Shown one piece after another: positions 32,693 to 39,843 of a stretch of DNA of 39,982 bases. Made by a program: the position numbers and the translations under genes. Positions within the stretch are counted from its first letter, which is position 1; the number at the start of each line of letters is the position of its first letter. The notes beneath the pieces were generated by a model. It was not told the origin of the DNA. It did no database searches and was given only the letters and a program-made list of their open reading frames with translations. The stretch spans positions 1 to 39,982 of the forward strand of contig JAKQEK010000355.1 of the NCBI GenBank assembly GCA_029558535.1, given 5' to 3'. Origin of the DNA: Bacteroidota bacterium (lineage in GTDB: Bacteria > Bacteroidota > Bacteroidia > Bacteroidales > ML635J-15).

Positions 32693-34224
32693 TTCATTGT
32701 TGAAATTATTGTACCATCTTCTCTCATAACAGTTAATATGTATATTCCAGAGAGGACTTTATCCAAATAAATCATGGATATTGGCTCTGTGATTTTATCT
32801 TGATAAACAATTTTTCCTTGAATATCAGAAACATTAATACGTAAATTAATAAAATTAGGATTATCGATTGCTAAAGTAAAATGGTCGTAAAATGGAATAG
32901 GATATACTAAAAATCCCATTTCTTCGCCTTCAATAATTTCAGTTGTTAATCCAAAACCATATGCACCAATATCAAAAATTTCTGTTCTTTGATTATCTTC
33001 GTAATCAGTGGTAATTGATGGAATGTATATTCCAGTACCAATTGCTGGTGAAAATTCTTTCAGACGAAAATCATCTTCACCCATAAATTGCGGGTCGGCA
33101 AATATATAGTTACTGGCTTCATTTAATGGCAAATCAACATTTGTATAATACGCTGAATCACTTGTACAATATGTCATTGCTGGATTGCTCGTATTATCCC
33201 AAAATATGTTATTTTCGATTTTAATAACATCCATCACACGGTCAGGTCCTGCAGCAAAAATGGTTGCATACCTGAAACCAGTCATTATATTATTCTGAAT
33301 AATAACATCTGTTGCATATCCAACCATTGGTAAATAAATACCTATTCTGGTTTGCCTGTTTTTTGGATTTGCAACCATTGTGTTATTAGCAATGACAATA
33401 TTACGTGCTGGCTCATCGGTTACGCCACCCAAATCAATTCCAGAACCATACCATTCATTGGATGCCACACCAATATTATACATTATATTATTGAAAATAA
33501 ATATATTTTGTAGCTTGGTATTGGGATATGATGATATTGTAATTTGAGTAGCTAAATTTTTGAAATAACAGTTTCTGACAGTGAAATTATCAACATCACA
33601 ACCATAAACACCAGACCTATAATTAACATTCATCGCAGGATAACCGATTACACAATGATGAACATCAATATTTTCTACATAAAATAAATGTATTGTTCCC
33701 TGTACTGTACTATGATGAATTTCAATATCTTTAGTATATTCACCAAATATTGCATAAACACCATCATCTAATAGTCCAAAAATTTCAGCAAAATTGGTAA
33801 GTGTACAATTAGAAATTTCAACACCAGTTCTTCCATTAATATAAATTCCAGAATGTGAAACTGAACCACCATCAATTTTAATGTCAGATATGATATTATT
33901 GCCGATTGTACCAATTGGAGATTCGAGTATAATAATCGGTTCGGTTAATGTGGTTGTAGTAATTACAGAATTTATACCATCTCCTTTTATTCTAACACCA
34001 AGTGATAATCTGGATGATACTGTTTCATAATATGTTCCACTTTGAACAAAAATAATATCACCAAATCCTTTTACATTACTCGATGCATGGGATAATGATT
34101 TCCAAGGTGAATAATACGAACCCGAACCACCATCACTTCCATTTGGGGAAATGTAATAAGTAGCAGCAATTGCTTGCAGAGTAAAAAAAATGAGTAATAA
34201 GAAAATCAGTATTCTCTTTGCCAT
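32677..34224 (-). CDS. Secreted right-handed beta-helix protein with T9SS type A sorting domain
   Basis: 515 residues. Signal peptide: KR then ILIFLLLIFFTLQAIA. A DUF1565/pectate-lyase-like opening (TYYISPNGSDGGSGSYYSPW, KSLSHASSNVKGFGDIIFVQ) leads into parallel beta-helix coils with repeated (I/V)xIxNNxM-type rungs (IFIFNNIMYNIG, IVIANNTMVANP, VIIQNNIMTGF, IKIENNIFWDN). The last ~75 residues (VYPIPFYDHFTLAI, INVSDIQGKIVYQDKI, SGIYILTVMREDGTIISTMK) match the type IX secretion C-terminal sorting domain. The protein should be exported by host Sec, then T9SS, to the cell surface. Late motif 22 nt upstream. It may act on surface or exopolysaccharide; catalytic residues not identified. Confidence 0.85.
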   Translation of the reverse strand: MAKRILIFLLLIFFTLQAIAATYYISPNGSDGGSGSYYSPWKSLSHASSNVKGFGDIIFVQSGTYYETVSSRLSLGVRIKGDGINSVITTTTLTEPIIILESPIGTIGNNIISDIKIDGGSVSHSGIYINGRTGVEISNCTLTNFAEIFGLLDDGVYAIFGEYTKDIEIHHSTVQGTIHLFYVENIDVHHCVIGYPAMNVNYRSGVYGCDVDNFTVRNCYFKNLATQITISSYPNTKLQNIFIFNNIMYNIGVASNEWYGSGIDLGGVTDEPARNIVIANNTMVANPKNRQTRIGIYLPMVGYATDVIIQNNIMTGFRYATIFAAGPDRVMDVIKIENNIFWDNTSNPAMTYCTSDSAYYTNVDLPLNEASNYIFADPQFMGEDDFRLKEFSPAIGTGIYIPSITTDYEDNQRTEIFDIGAYGFGLTTEIIEGEEMGFLVYPIPFYDHFTLAIDNPNFINLRINVSDIQGKIVYQDKITEPISMIYLDKVLSGIYILTVMREDGTIISTMKIIKL

Positions 34225-34246
34225 ATCTATGTTGCTCCAATATATT

Positions 34247-34254
34247 ATAAATAC
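34247..34254 (-). promoter_or_regulatory. Late promoter motif (GTATTTAT)
   Basis: Sense ATTTTAGTATTTATAATATA, 22 nt upstream of the T9SS beta-helix protein ATG (34224). A GGAG just before the ATG region (sense TTGGAGCAACATAG) may be one of the few Shine-Dalgarno-like sites in the window. Confidence 0.65.
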
Positions 34255-34338
34255 TAAAATTGGTAGCTAATACTGATTAAAATTAGTTAAATTTTTGCTA
34301 ATTATTGTTGAGATGAGTTGATACAAATAGCAATAAGA

Positions 34339-34358
34339 GAGCCACTTAGAAGCGACTC
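34339..34358 (-). terminator. Hairpin after 60-residue gene
   Basis: Leftward GAGTCGCTT / AAGTGGCTC, 9 bp including G-U pairs with a 2-nt loop, followed by only a weak T-rich stretch (TCTTATTG). It lies 30 nt past the stop at 34389. Probable but imperfect terminator. Confidence 0.5.
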
Positions 34359-34388
34359 CCCTATTTCATTTCATTTTAATTCCCTTAA

Positions 34389-34571
34389 TTATACTTGAGG
34401 AACAATACTGCGTAATACGGTGTCTTGTTTTGCAAGGACTGGCTGGGTGTATCCCATTGCTGCGATTTCAAAACCTGCTCTTGCTTCAAGCCTAATTCCT
34501 CTAATACCACTTACATTCCACCAAGTTGGTAAAAATTGTTCAGGGTCCTGTACAGGTGTTAAGTATTCCAT
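34389..34571 (-). CDS. Small unknown late protein
   Basis: 60 residues: MEYLTPVQDPEQFLPTWWNV, then a Gly/Arg/Ala part (GIRGIRLEARAGFEIAAMGY) and VLRSIVPQV. Accepted as real because it has its own late motif 45 nt upstream, a hairpin downstream, and lies between neck genes and the beta-helix gene with no competing frame. Family not recognised; a small head-neck component or decoration protein is possible. Confidence 0.6.
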   Translation of the reverse strand: MEYLTPVQDPEQFLPTWWNVSGIRGIRLEARAGFEIAAMGYTQPVLAKQDTVLRSIVPQV

Positions 34572-34616
34572 AGTTTCCGTTTTTTTAATTCAAGTTATTT
34601 TTTATTGTCATTTAAT

Positions 34617-34624
34617 ATAAATAC
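34617..34624 (-). promoter_or_regulatory. Late promoter motif (GTATTTAT)
   Basis: Sense CAGAAGTATTTATATTAAAT, 45 nt upstream of ATG 34571. It lies immediately downstream of the gp14-like gene stop (34644). Confidence 0.65.
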
Positions 34625-34643
34625 TTCTGAAATATAAAAAGAT

Positions 34644-35195
34644 TTAATTTCCCTTCGTTTCACTTAAAAATGGAACAACGTCTTCTTTCACTGGCACTCC
34701 AATAACGAGTTTCCAATATGATTTAAATCCACCAATTGTTTTTTTTGTTTCGTCAGTTACATTATTTGCACTTGCAACCTCATAATACCTGTTTTTTTGA
34801 CCACTCATGTTGTATTCAATAATATCACCTCTGTCAATTTCAACTTGTTTGTCTTCAAGTTCTTTAAGATAAATTCCAAATCTGATATTACCTGCATCAT
34901 CACGAGCAATGCCCCCGGGGTTGCTACCATAGAATTCCTGCTTTCCGTCTTCAACCGTTACCATTACTTTAAGTCTGACTGGCGCAAAGAATTTTTTATC
35001 TTTAGTTTTGGCTTGACCATATAAGCTATGTGTTTTAGTTTCAATTATGTTGATTTTATGCAATATAACTTCCTGTGCATTATCTGTTTCAAGATAATTC
35101 CTGCCGTACATAACATCTAAATCAAAAGAATTGTCTGTCATAAACAGTCCCATTCTTTGCTCTTCAAGGTCAATTAATTGTTTTTTCTTTTTCAT
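34644..35195 (-). CDS. Neck protein, gp14-like (head closure)
   Basis: 183 residues. After a basic start, FDLDVMYGRNYLETDNAQEV then ILHKINIIETKTHSLYGQAK fits the early part of T4 gp14-type neck proteins (D--YGR-YL, later D-LYGE-like). RGDIIEYNMSGQKNRYYEVA matches a late strand pair in the same family. T4 gp14 is 256 residues. It would join the connector to the tail with the gp13-like protein encoded two genes upstream. Its ATG shares bases with the kinase stop (TAATG). Assignment is by pattern and gene order. Confidence 0.55.
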   Translation of the reverse strand: MKKKKQLIDLEEQRMGLFMTDNSFDLDVMYGRNYLETDNAQEVILHKINIIETKTHSLYGQAKTKDKKFFAPVRLKVMVTVEDGKQEFYGSNPGGIARDDAGNIRFGIYLKELEDKQVEIDRGDIIEYNMSGQKNRYYEVASANNVTDETKKTIGGFKSYWKLVIGVPVKEDVVPFLSETKGN

Positions 35196-36034
35196 TAGTC
35201 AATTATTTTAAAACCTTCTGGTTCAAGTAAATTAACATCATCAATAAAAATTCGATATTGCTTATCAATCGCCCAATCAGGTACATTTGACCTATCAACA
35301 CCAGCTTCAATATCTTTTCTTACTCTTTGCTTGGCAATTTCTGGGTCAACACTAAATACTTTTGCAAATCCTTCAAATGGCTTATCAACATGAACCTTCA
35401 TGTAATCCATAAGCCTTTTTCTATCACTTGATTTAATGTTTGTCGCATCAAGAATTACGTTTTTACCAGCATTTAAACCATCGGCAACTCTTTGAAATGC
35501 TAATCCCCAAACCTCGCCATTTTTTGTTTGGTCAGAAATATTGCCAGTTAATTCTCTACGAATATTATCGGGAGAAACAACAATAGTATTAGTATCAGTA
35601 TTAGCCTGAATCCAAGTAGATTTACCGCTACCAGAAATACCGACAGGAAGAATTAATTTTGGCTTATTTTCAATTTCTTCTTCACCCAACATTTCACTTT
35701 CAGGATATTTATCTTCATATTTAATTCTCCAATTGTATAATTTTTGAATACCCTTACTATTTACAACACCAATTTTGTCATCAATATTAATATTTCTTTT
35801 TATTAAATCTTTTGCTTGTTCTAAAGTGAATTTTAATACTTTGGGGTCGCTATACTTAACTTGATAATGACATTCACCAAAAAATTTATTATCTGCACTA
35901 CTTAAAGCAGTAATAAAACATTTTCCACCATGACCGATTCTAAATATTGCCCATGAATTATCTTCAGATGACTGAAAATCAGGATTAACTCTCTCCATCA
36001 TTTCAAAAAGTCGTTGTCTATTATCTTTTTTCAT
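35195..36034 (-). CDS. P-loop polynucleotide kinase-like protein with unknown N-terminal domain
   Basis: 279 residues from ATG 36034 (MKKDNRQRLFEMMERVNPDF), 1 nt after the gp13-like stop; an in-frame upstream start at 36091 would lie inside that gene. Residues ~125-279 form a T4 Pnk-type kinase domain: LPVGISGSGKSTW (Walker A ~132-140), VVSPDNIRRELTG, VILDATNIKSSDRKRLMDYM and VRKDIEAGVDRSNVPDWAID. The expected reaction is 5' phosphorylation of DNA/RNA ends. No HAD 3'-phosphatase domain is attached. The first ~115 residues are unassigned. Its location between two neck genes is unusual for a repair enzyme. Confidence 0.8.
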   Translation of the reverse strand: MKKDNRQRLFEMMERVNPDFQSSEDNSWAIFRIGHGGKCFITALSSADNKFFGECHYQVKYSDPKVLKFTLEQAKDLIKRNINIDDKIGVVNSKGIQKLYNWRIKYEDKYPESEMLGEEEIENKPKLILPVGISGSGKSTWIQANTDTNTIVVSPDNIRRELTGNISDQTKNGEVWGLAFQRVADGLNAGKNVILDATNIKSSDRKRLMDYMKVHVDKPFEGFAKVFSVDPEIAKQRVRKDIEAGVDRSNVPDWAIDKQYRIFIDDVNLLEPEGFKIID

Positions 36035-36035
36035 A

Positions 36036-37154
36036 TTAAATTGATATAATTGGGAACATTGGTGGTTGATAGCCACGCTCTTTATTAACATTTTCTGCTA
36101 TTTTTGCACGAACTTCAGTCATTTTTTCCTGACTTAAATAAGTAAGCTGGTCAAGAATTATCTTCATTGTATCTTCTTTTAATTTAGTGCCTTCTTCGAG
36201 CAAATGACGATAATCCATTGTTAATGCTTTTTCGGTTACTCCAAGTTCACCACTATAAAAGCCTCTGATATTACCAATTGCTATTTTAACTTGTGCTAAA
36301 AACAAATCACGAATTTGCTGGCGTGCAACATCATTCATATTATCCCATTTCAAAACTTTTATTGGTGCATCAGATGGCAATCTAACAACATCAGGATTTT
36401 CTTCCATGCATTTATCTCTATCACCACCCTTTGTATCATAATACCAATACCATACTTTTCTACCAGCATAATGCTTACCCCAAACACCCTGTATTTCATC
36501 ACGAGAACCGGGTACGGGATACAAATGTAATACCTTTTCTCCACTTGCCAAACCAGTTATGCGATAAGTTAAAATTGATTGCAAAACTCTTTGTTTCATT
36601 CTTCTATCCTGTGCAGTCAACAATGTTGAAAATGTTGGCTGAACATACATGGCTGGACGACCAAGATATGACCAACCGACCATCCCGGGCGACCATGCAT
36701 TCAATGCAAACGGGTCAACCAAACCGCCATCCATTTCTGGCGGTGTTTCCCACAAAACTTCATTTACTTCTCTTCCAGCAGGAATGATATAATGCTGTGT
36801 ATTTGCCTGTGTTATAATAAAGTCACGTTTTAATTCCCAGCCAATAGCTGCAGGTGCATTCGTACCTAAACCAACCTGCCTTGAATATGCATATGTGAAT
36901 GCTTCCATATAATGGTTTGACTTAACGGTATATGCAGAAAGAAAATCGCTTGCTTCTTTGCTCATACCCTCTAATGCAATCCATTGCTGCTGAATTAACC
37001 AATTATTCACAACAGATGAATAATCTTCAATTGCAATTTCAAGATAACTATCCAGCATTTCATCTTTTAATTCAAACGGTCTTAACGGATATCCCAATAA
37101 GTGTTTGATTTGAAGATACAATTTATTTCTATCGACAGTTGTAATTAATGCCAT
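36036..37154 (-). CDS. Neck protein, gp13-like
   Basis: 372 residues; T4 gp13 is 309. The N-terminal segment (LYLQIKHLLGYPLRPFELKD, then EMLDSYLEIAIEDYSSVVNN) is typical of head-tail connector neck proteins. The middle contains a Trp/Tyr-rich part (VWYWYYDTKG), and the C-terminus is helical (ILDQLTYLSQEKMTEVRAKI). It would bind the portal ring during head completion. First gene of the leftward neck unit, with a late motif 17 nt upstream, followed by the kinase and gp14-like genes. Confidence 0.6.
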   Translation of the reverse strand: MALITTVDRNKLYLQIKHLLGYPLRPFELKDEMLDSYLEIAIEDYSSVVNNWLIQQQWIALEGMSKEASDFLSAYTVKSNHYMEAFTYAYSRQVGLGTNAPAAIGWELKRDFIITQANTQHYIIPAGREVNEVLWETPPEMDGGLVDPFALNAWSPGMVGWSYLGRPAMYVQPTFSTLLTAQDRRMKQRVLQSILTYRITGLASGEKVLHLYPVPGSRDEIQGVWGKHYAGRKVWYWYYDTKGGDRDKCMEENPDVVRLPSDAPIKVLKWDNMNDVARQQIRDLFLAQVKIAIGNIRGFYSGELGVTEKALTMDYRHLLEEGTKLKEDTMKIILDQLTYLSQEKMTEVRAKIAENVNKERGYQPPMFPIISI

Positions 37155-37171
37155 AATTATGCTTATTTCAT

Positions 37172-37179
37172 ATAAATAC
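37172..37179 (-). promoter_or_regulatory. Late promoter motif (GTATTTAT)
   Basis: Sense TTTTTAGTATTTATATGAAA, 17 nt upstream of ATG 37154, heading the gp13-like, kinase and gp14-like unit. Confidence 0.65.
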
Positions 37180-37226
37180 TAAAAAGTTTTTTTAAAAAAA
37201 GGCTATGCTTTGCAAAGTTTTTTATA

Positions 37227-37234
37227 TATATTTG
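37227..37234 (+). promoter_or_regulatory. Possible host-type -7 element
   Basis: TATATTTG, 25 nt before ATG 37260. The nearest TTTG is only 14 nt upstream (37209-37212), so the -33 spacing is off. A weaker candidate than the other host-type promoters, but nothing else is seen ahead of this rightward block. Confidence 0.4.
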
Positions 37235-37259
37235 TGACATTCACATTAATACCAATATT

Positions 37260-37709
37260 ATGTATAAGATTGAATATGAAATTAAACCAAATGCATTAGG
37301 TAGACCATGTATCGAATTGCCCGATGATTATGACCAAAAACCCGAAGACAGATTTTTAGCTATTGAATTAACAAGATATATTCTTCAGGATGTTTATTCA
37401 CGTCAAACACCTAAATTACAACAAGAAACTTCAGACATGATACATACAAGTCTTAATCTACTTGGTCAGCTTGGTGATGAAATTGCTGAATTATTGTGGG
37501 ATGGAATGAAAACATCTGGCGATGCTGCATTTATTTTAAATAATCGTTATCATCTTCAAGTTCAAAACATTATACAATTGAATAGGTTAGGGAATGAAAT
37601 ATTTTATGAAGATAAAGTTTTCAGAAAAAAAGATGGGTTGAAGGTTCTTGTTACCGATGAAATGAAAATCTATGTATTTGATGATAATAATTGGACTGAG
37701 GTAAAATGA
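37260..37709 (+). CDS. Unknown phage protein upstream of helicase
   Basis: 149 residues. It begins YKIEYEIKPNALGRPCIELP, then a helical middle (RFLAIELTRYILQDVYSRQT, LLGQLGDEIAELLWDGMKTS) and a beta-rich end (KDGLKVLVTDEMKIYVFDDN). No motif recognised. Its TGA overlaps the helicase ATG (ATGA at 37706-37709), implying coupled translation and perhaps a shared role in DNA metabolism. Confidence 0.65.
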   Translation: MYKIEYEIKPNALGRPCIELPDDYDQKPEDRFLAIELTRYILQDVYSRQTPKLQQETSDMIHTSLNLLGQLGDEIAELLWDGMKTSGDAAFILNNRYHLQVQNIIQLNRLGNEIFYEDKVFRKKDGLKVLVTDEMKIYVFDDNNWTEVK

Positions 37710-39193
37710 ATCATAAGCCAACTCCCGAACAAGAAAGAATATTTCTTTTTATTAAGAAAAGACCTGAAAATATACTAATCAGGGCATATGCAGGTGCTGG
37801 AAAAACCACAACCATAGTGGAAGCAGCTAAATTATTGCCAAAAGATAAGAATATAATATTTTTGGCATTCAATAAGCATATTCAGGAAGAATTAAAGACA
37901 AAATTGCCTGAACATGTGAGATGCTATACCACATATGGACTTGGAACTGCAGCCATTAAAAGAAAATATGGCGATAAAATCCAATTCGATGAATTCAAAA
38001 TCGATAAAATCATATTAAAAAAATCGAAATCATGGGACTTGGGCAGTGAATTCCATAGTGATGATGCAATTTCACAATATCTGGACAATATCAAAAAATT
38101 GGTAAACTATTGCCGATTAACATTAACATTAAAACCAGAATATGTTCCATATATTGCTGAAAGATATGACATAAATATCTCAAAATCAAAAGATATTAAA
38201 AGAGTACTTAAAGTTTTGGATGAGGCAACTACCGACAGAAAGTTTTTCGACTATACTGATATGATTTATCTTCCAGCAGTTGACAATGGTATTTGGATGT
38301 TTCCACAGGACTATGTTTTTGTTGATGAAGTTCAGGATTTAAACAGATGCCAAATAAAAATCATTGAAAAAATACTGAAAAGAGATAAGGTAAGTGGAAA
38401 AACGACAGGTCGTTTAATTACAGTTGGTGATTTCTTTCAGGGAATTTACGGTTTCAATGCTGCCGATGAAAAATCCTTTGAATGGTTTGAGAAGTTTCCG
38501 AAAACAAAAATACTTCCATTATGAGTATCATTCAGATGTTCAAAAAATGTCATAAAAAAGGCACAGGAAATTGTGCCAGATATTAAAGCATTGGATAATG
38601 CACCTGATGGTATTGTGAGAGATGGAAATGTTTTGGAAGAAGCTGAAAGTGGGGATTTTATTCTTTGTCGAACAACAATGCCATTGGTAAAATTGTTTTT
38701 CCAGTTCCTCGTTCAACATAAAAAAGCAATTATTAAGGGAAGTGACATTGGTATTCAATTGATTGATTTGATTGGGAAAATAAATAACTTGGAAAAACTG
38801 ACTTCCTTTTGGGAGGGTGAATTAGAAACATTCAGAAAAGACTTAAAGGCAAGCGGTGTATTAAATCCACATGAACATAGCGGATATATTGTACTTGAAG
38901 ATAAAGTAATGACATTATTGTTTCTTGCTCGTCTTTCTGATAGTGTTGTTGATTTAAAAAATAAAATCAGAACCATTTTTACGGATGAAATTCAAGGAAT
39001 TTGCCTAAGTACTGTACACAAAATCAAAGGATTGGAAGCGAATAGGGTATTTATAATACGCCCAGATTTATTGCCAATGGAAAATGTTAAAAATTGGCAA
39101 TACGTTCAGGAGAAAAATCTTGAATATGTCGCATATACAAGAGCAAAATTAGAATTAATATTTGATAATGAGTGGAGTGATGAGCCAAAATAA
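37706..39193 (+). pseudogene. UvrD/Dda-like superfamily 1 helicase interrupted by in-frame TGA
   Basis: One continuous frame of 495 codons with a single internal TGA at 38522-38524 (codon 273). Upstream part: Q-motif region TPEQERIFLFIKK, Walker A AYAGAGKTTT (~28-37), FLAFNKHIQEEL (Ia), DYVFVDEVQDLNRCQ (Walker B) and LITVGDFFQGIYGFNAAD (III). The stop falls where LPLSxxFRC (motif IV) is expected; the downstream frame continues VSFRCSKNVIKKAQEIVPDI and later has STVHKIKGLEANRVF (V) and YVAYTRAK (VI). The downstream half could restart at GTG 38573 (206 aa). TCA to TGA is one base change. The rest is undamaged, so this is a recent nonsense change, a sequencing error, a split gene, or read-through. 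TGA is a normal stop elsewhere here. Confidence 0.8.
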
Positions 39194-39211
39194 AGCAATT
39201 ATTAAAAATAA

Positions 39212-39242
39212 TTGTATCATAATGTTATTTTTATTATCTTTA
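39212..39242 (+). promoter_or_regulatory. Host-type promoter for small lipoprotein
   Basis: TTG (39212-39214), 20 nt, TATCTTTA (39235-39242), one mismatch from the -7 consensus. ATG at 39288. A near-copy of the late motif, CTATTTAT (39247-39254), follows within the leader, so both programmes may apply. Confidence 0.55.
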
Positions 39243-39287
39243 CACTCTATTTATACGAAATAACATTAACATTAAAACAAATTTAAA

Positions 39288-39455
39288 ATGAAAAAGTTTT
39301 TACTTGTATTGATTGCCTTTGTTTTTGTGATTGCTGTATCATGTGGTCGCACTAATTCGAAAAAAGCTGAAACAACTACTGATAGTACTGCTGTTGAAGC
39401 TACCATGTCAGCAGACACAACTGCAACACCAGTTGATACAACTGTTGTAAATTAA
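39288..39455 (+). CDS. Small phage lipoprotein
   Basis: 55 residues: KK, hydrophobic core FLLVLIAFVFVIA and lipobox AVSC with Cys19. The mature part is a short Thr/Ala/Asp-rich tail (GRTNSKKAETTTDSTAVEAT), likely disordered. It should be lipidated and envelope-anchored. It has its own promoter and a strong terminator, hence a single-gene unit that is probably well expressed. Such small exported lipoproteins can block superinfection, but this is only inference. Confidence 0.75.
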   Translation: MKKFLLVLIAFVFVIAVSCGRTNSKKAETTTDSTAVEATMSADTTATPVDTTVVN

Positions 39456-39462
39456 AAAAATT

Positions 39463-39492
39463 GTTTCACATCACTTAATTGTGGTGTGAAAC
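39463..39492 (+). terminator. Intrinsic terminator after small lipoprotein
   Basis: A 12-bp stem GTTTCACATCAC (39463-39474) / GTGGTGTGAAAC (39481-39492) with one G-U pair and a 6-nt loop, followed by AAAATTTTTG. It lies 8 nt past the lipoprotein stop. Confidence 0.8.
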
Positions 39493-39510
39493 AAAATTTT
39501 TGTTAATGTT

Positions 39511-39813
39511 ATGGAATGGGAAATTAAAATCGAAGATAAACCAAAAGAAAGACTTTTGGCTAAATATAGACCAATATACGGTATTGTTGAAATATTTGGT
39601 CAATATAAAATAAAAAATCAATGGATTGATTTTAGTTGGGTTGAATGTTCAATCGAAGATATTAATCTGGAAAATCTTCAAAAAGCATTAGCTGATGCTC
39701 TCACCGATTTAAAAAAACGAATTGAAAGTTACGAAGATTTAGAAAAAACATTTAAAGCAATCGGCAGCATTACGATTGCAGAATCAGAAGAAAATAAAAA
39801 GGGGGTTGAATAA
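39511..39813 (+). CDS. Unknown small protein
   Basis: 100 residues. The N-terminal half is beta-rich (WEIKIEDKPKERLLAKYRPI, IVEIFGQYKIKNQWIDFSWV), the C-terminal half a charged helix (LQKALADALTDLKKRIESYE). No recognised family. No promoter was found between the terminator at 39492 and its ATG beyond AT-rich sequence, so it may rely on read-through. It ends inside the bidirectional terminator. Confidence 0.6.
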   Translation: MEWEIKIEDKPKERLLAKYRPIYGIVEIFGQYKIKNQWIDFSWVECSIEDINLENLQKALADALTDLKKRIESYEDLEKTFKAIGSITIAESEENKKGVE

Positions 39814-39827
39814 ACCCCCTTTTTTTA
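39797..39827. terminator. Bidirectional intrinsic terminator
   Basis: AAAAGGGGG / CCCCCTTTTTTT around TTGAATAAA, with runs of A and T on both sides. It ends the rightward gene (stop 39813) and the convergent leftward gene entering at 39844. Confidence 0.85.
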
Positions 39828-39843
39828 CATCTGCAAATATTGA

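Noticed and set aside
33334..33341. Late-motif match (sense GTATTTAT) inside the beta-helix gene
   Set aside because: It lies ~890 nt into the coding sequence with no gene start nearby; probably a chance match in AT-rich DNA.
35195..36091. Longer 298-residue form of the kinase
   Set aside because: The extra 19 residues overlap the gp13-like gene end, whereas ATG 36034 sits 1 nt after its stop.
38522..38524. TGA recoding (alternative genetic code or selenocysteine) in the helicase
   Set aside because: TGA ends other genes here (for example at 15730, 32408, 37709), so it is not reassigned genome-wide. The hairpin at 38560-38577 is short and far from the codon for a bacterial SECIS, and the expected residue is Ser, not Cys.
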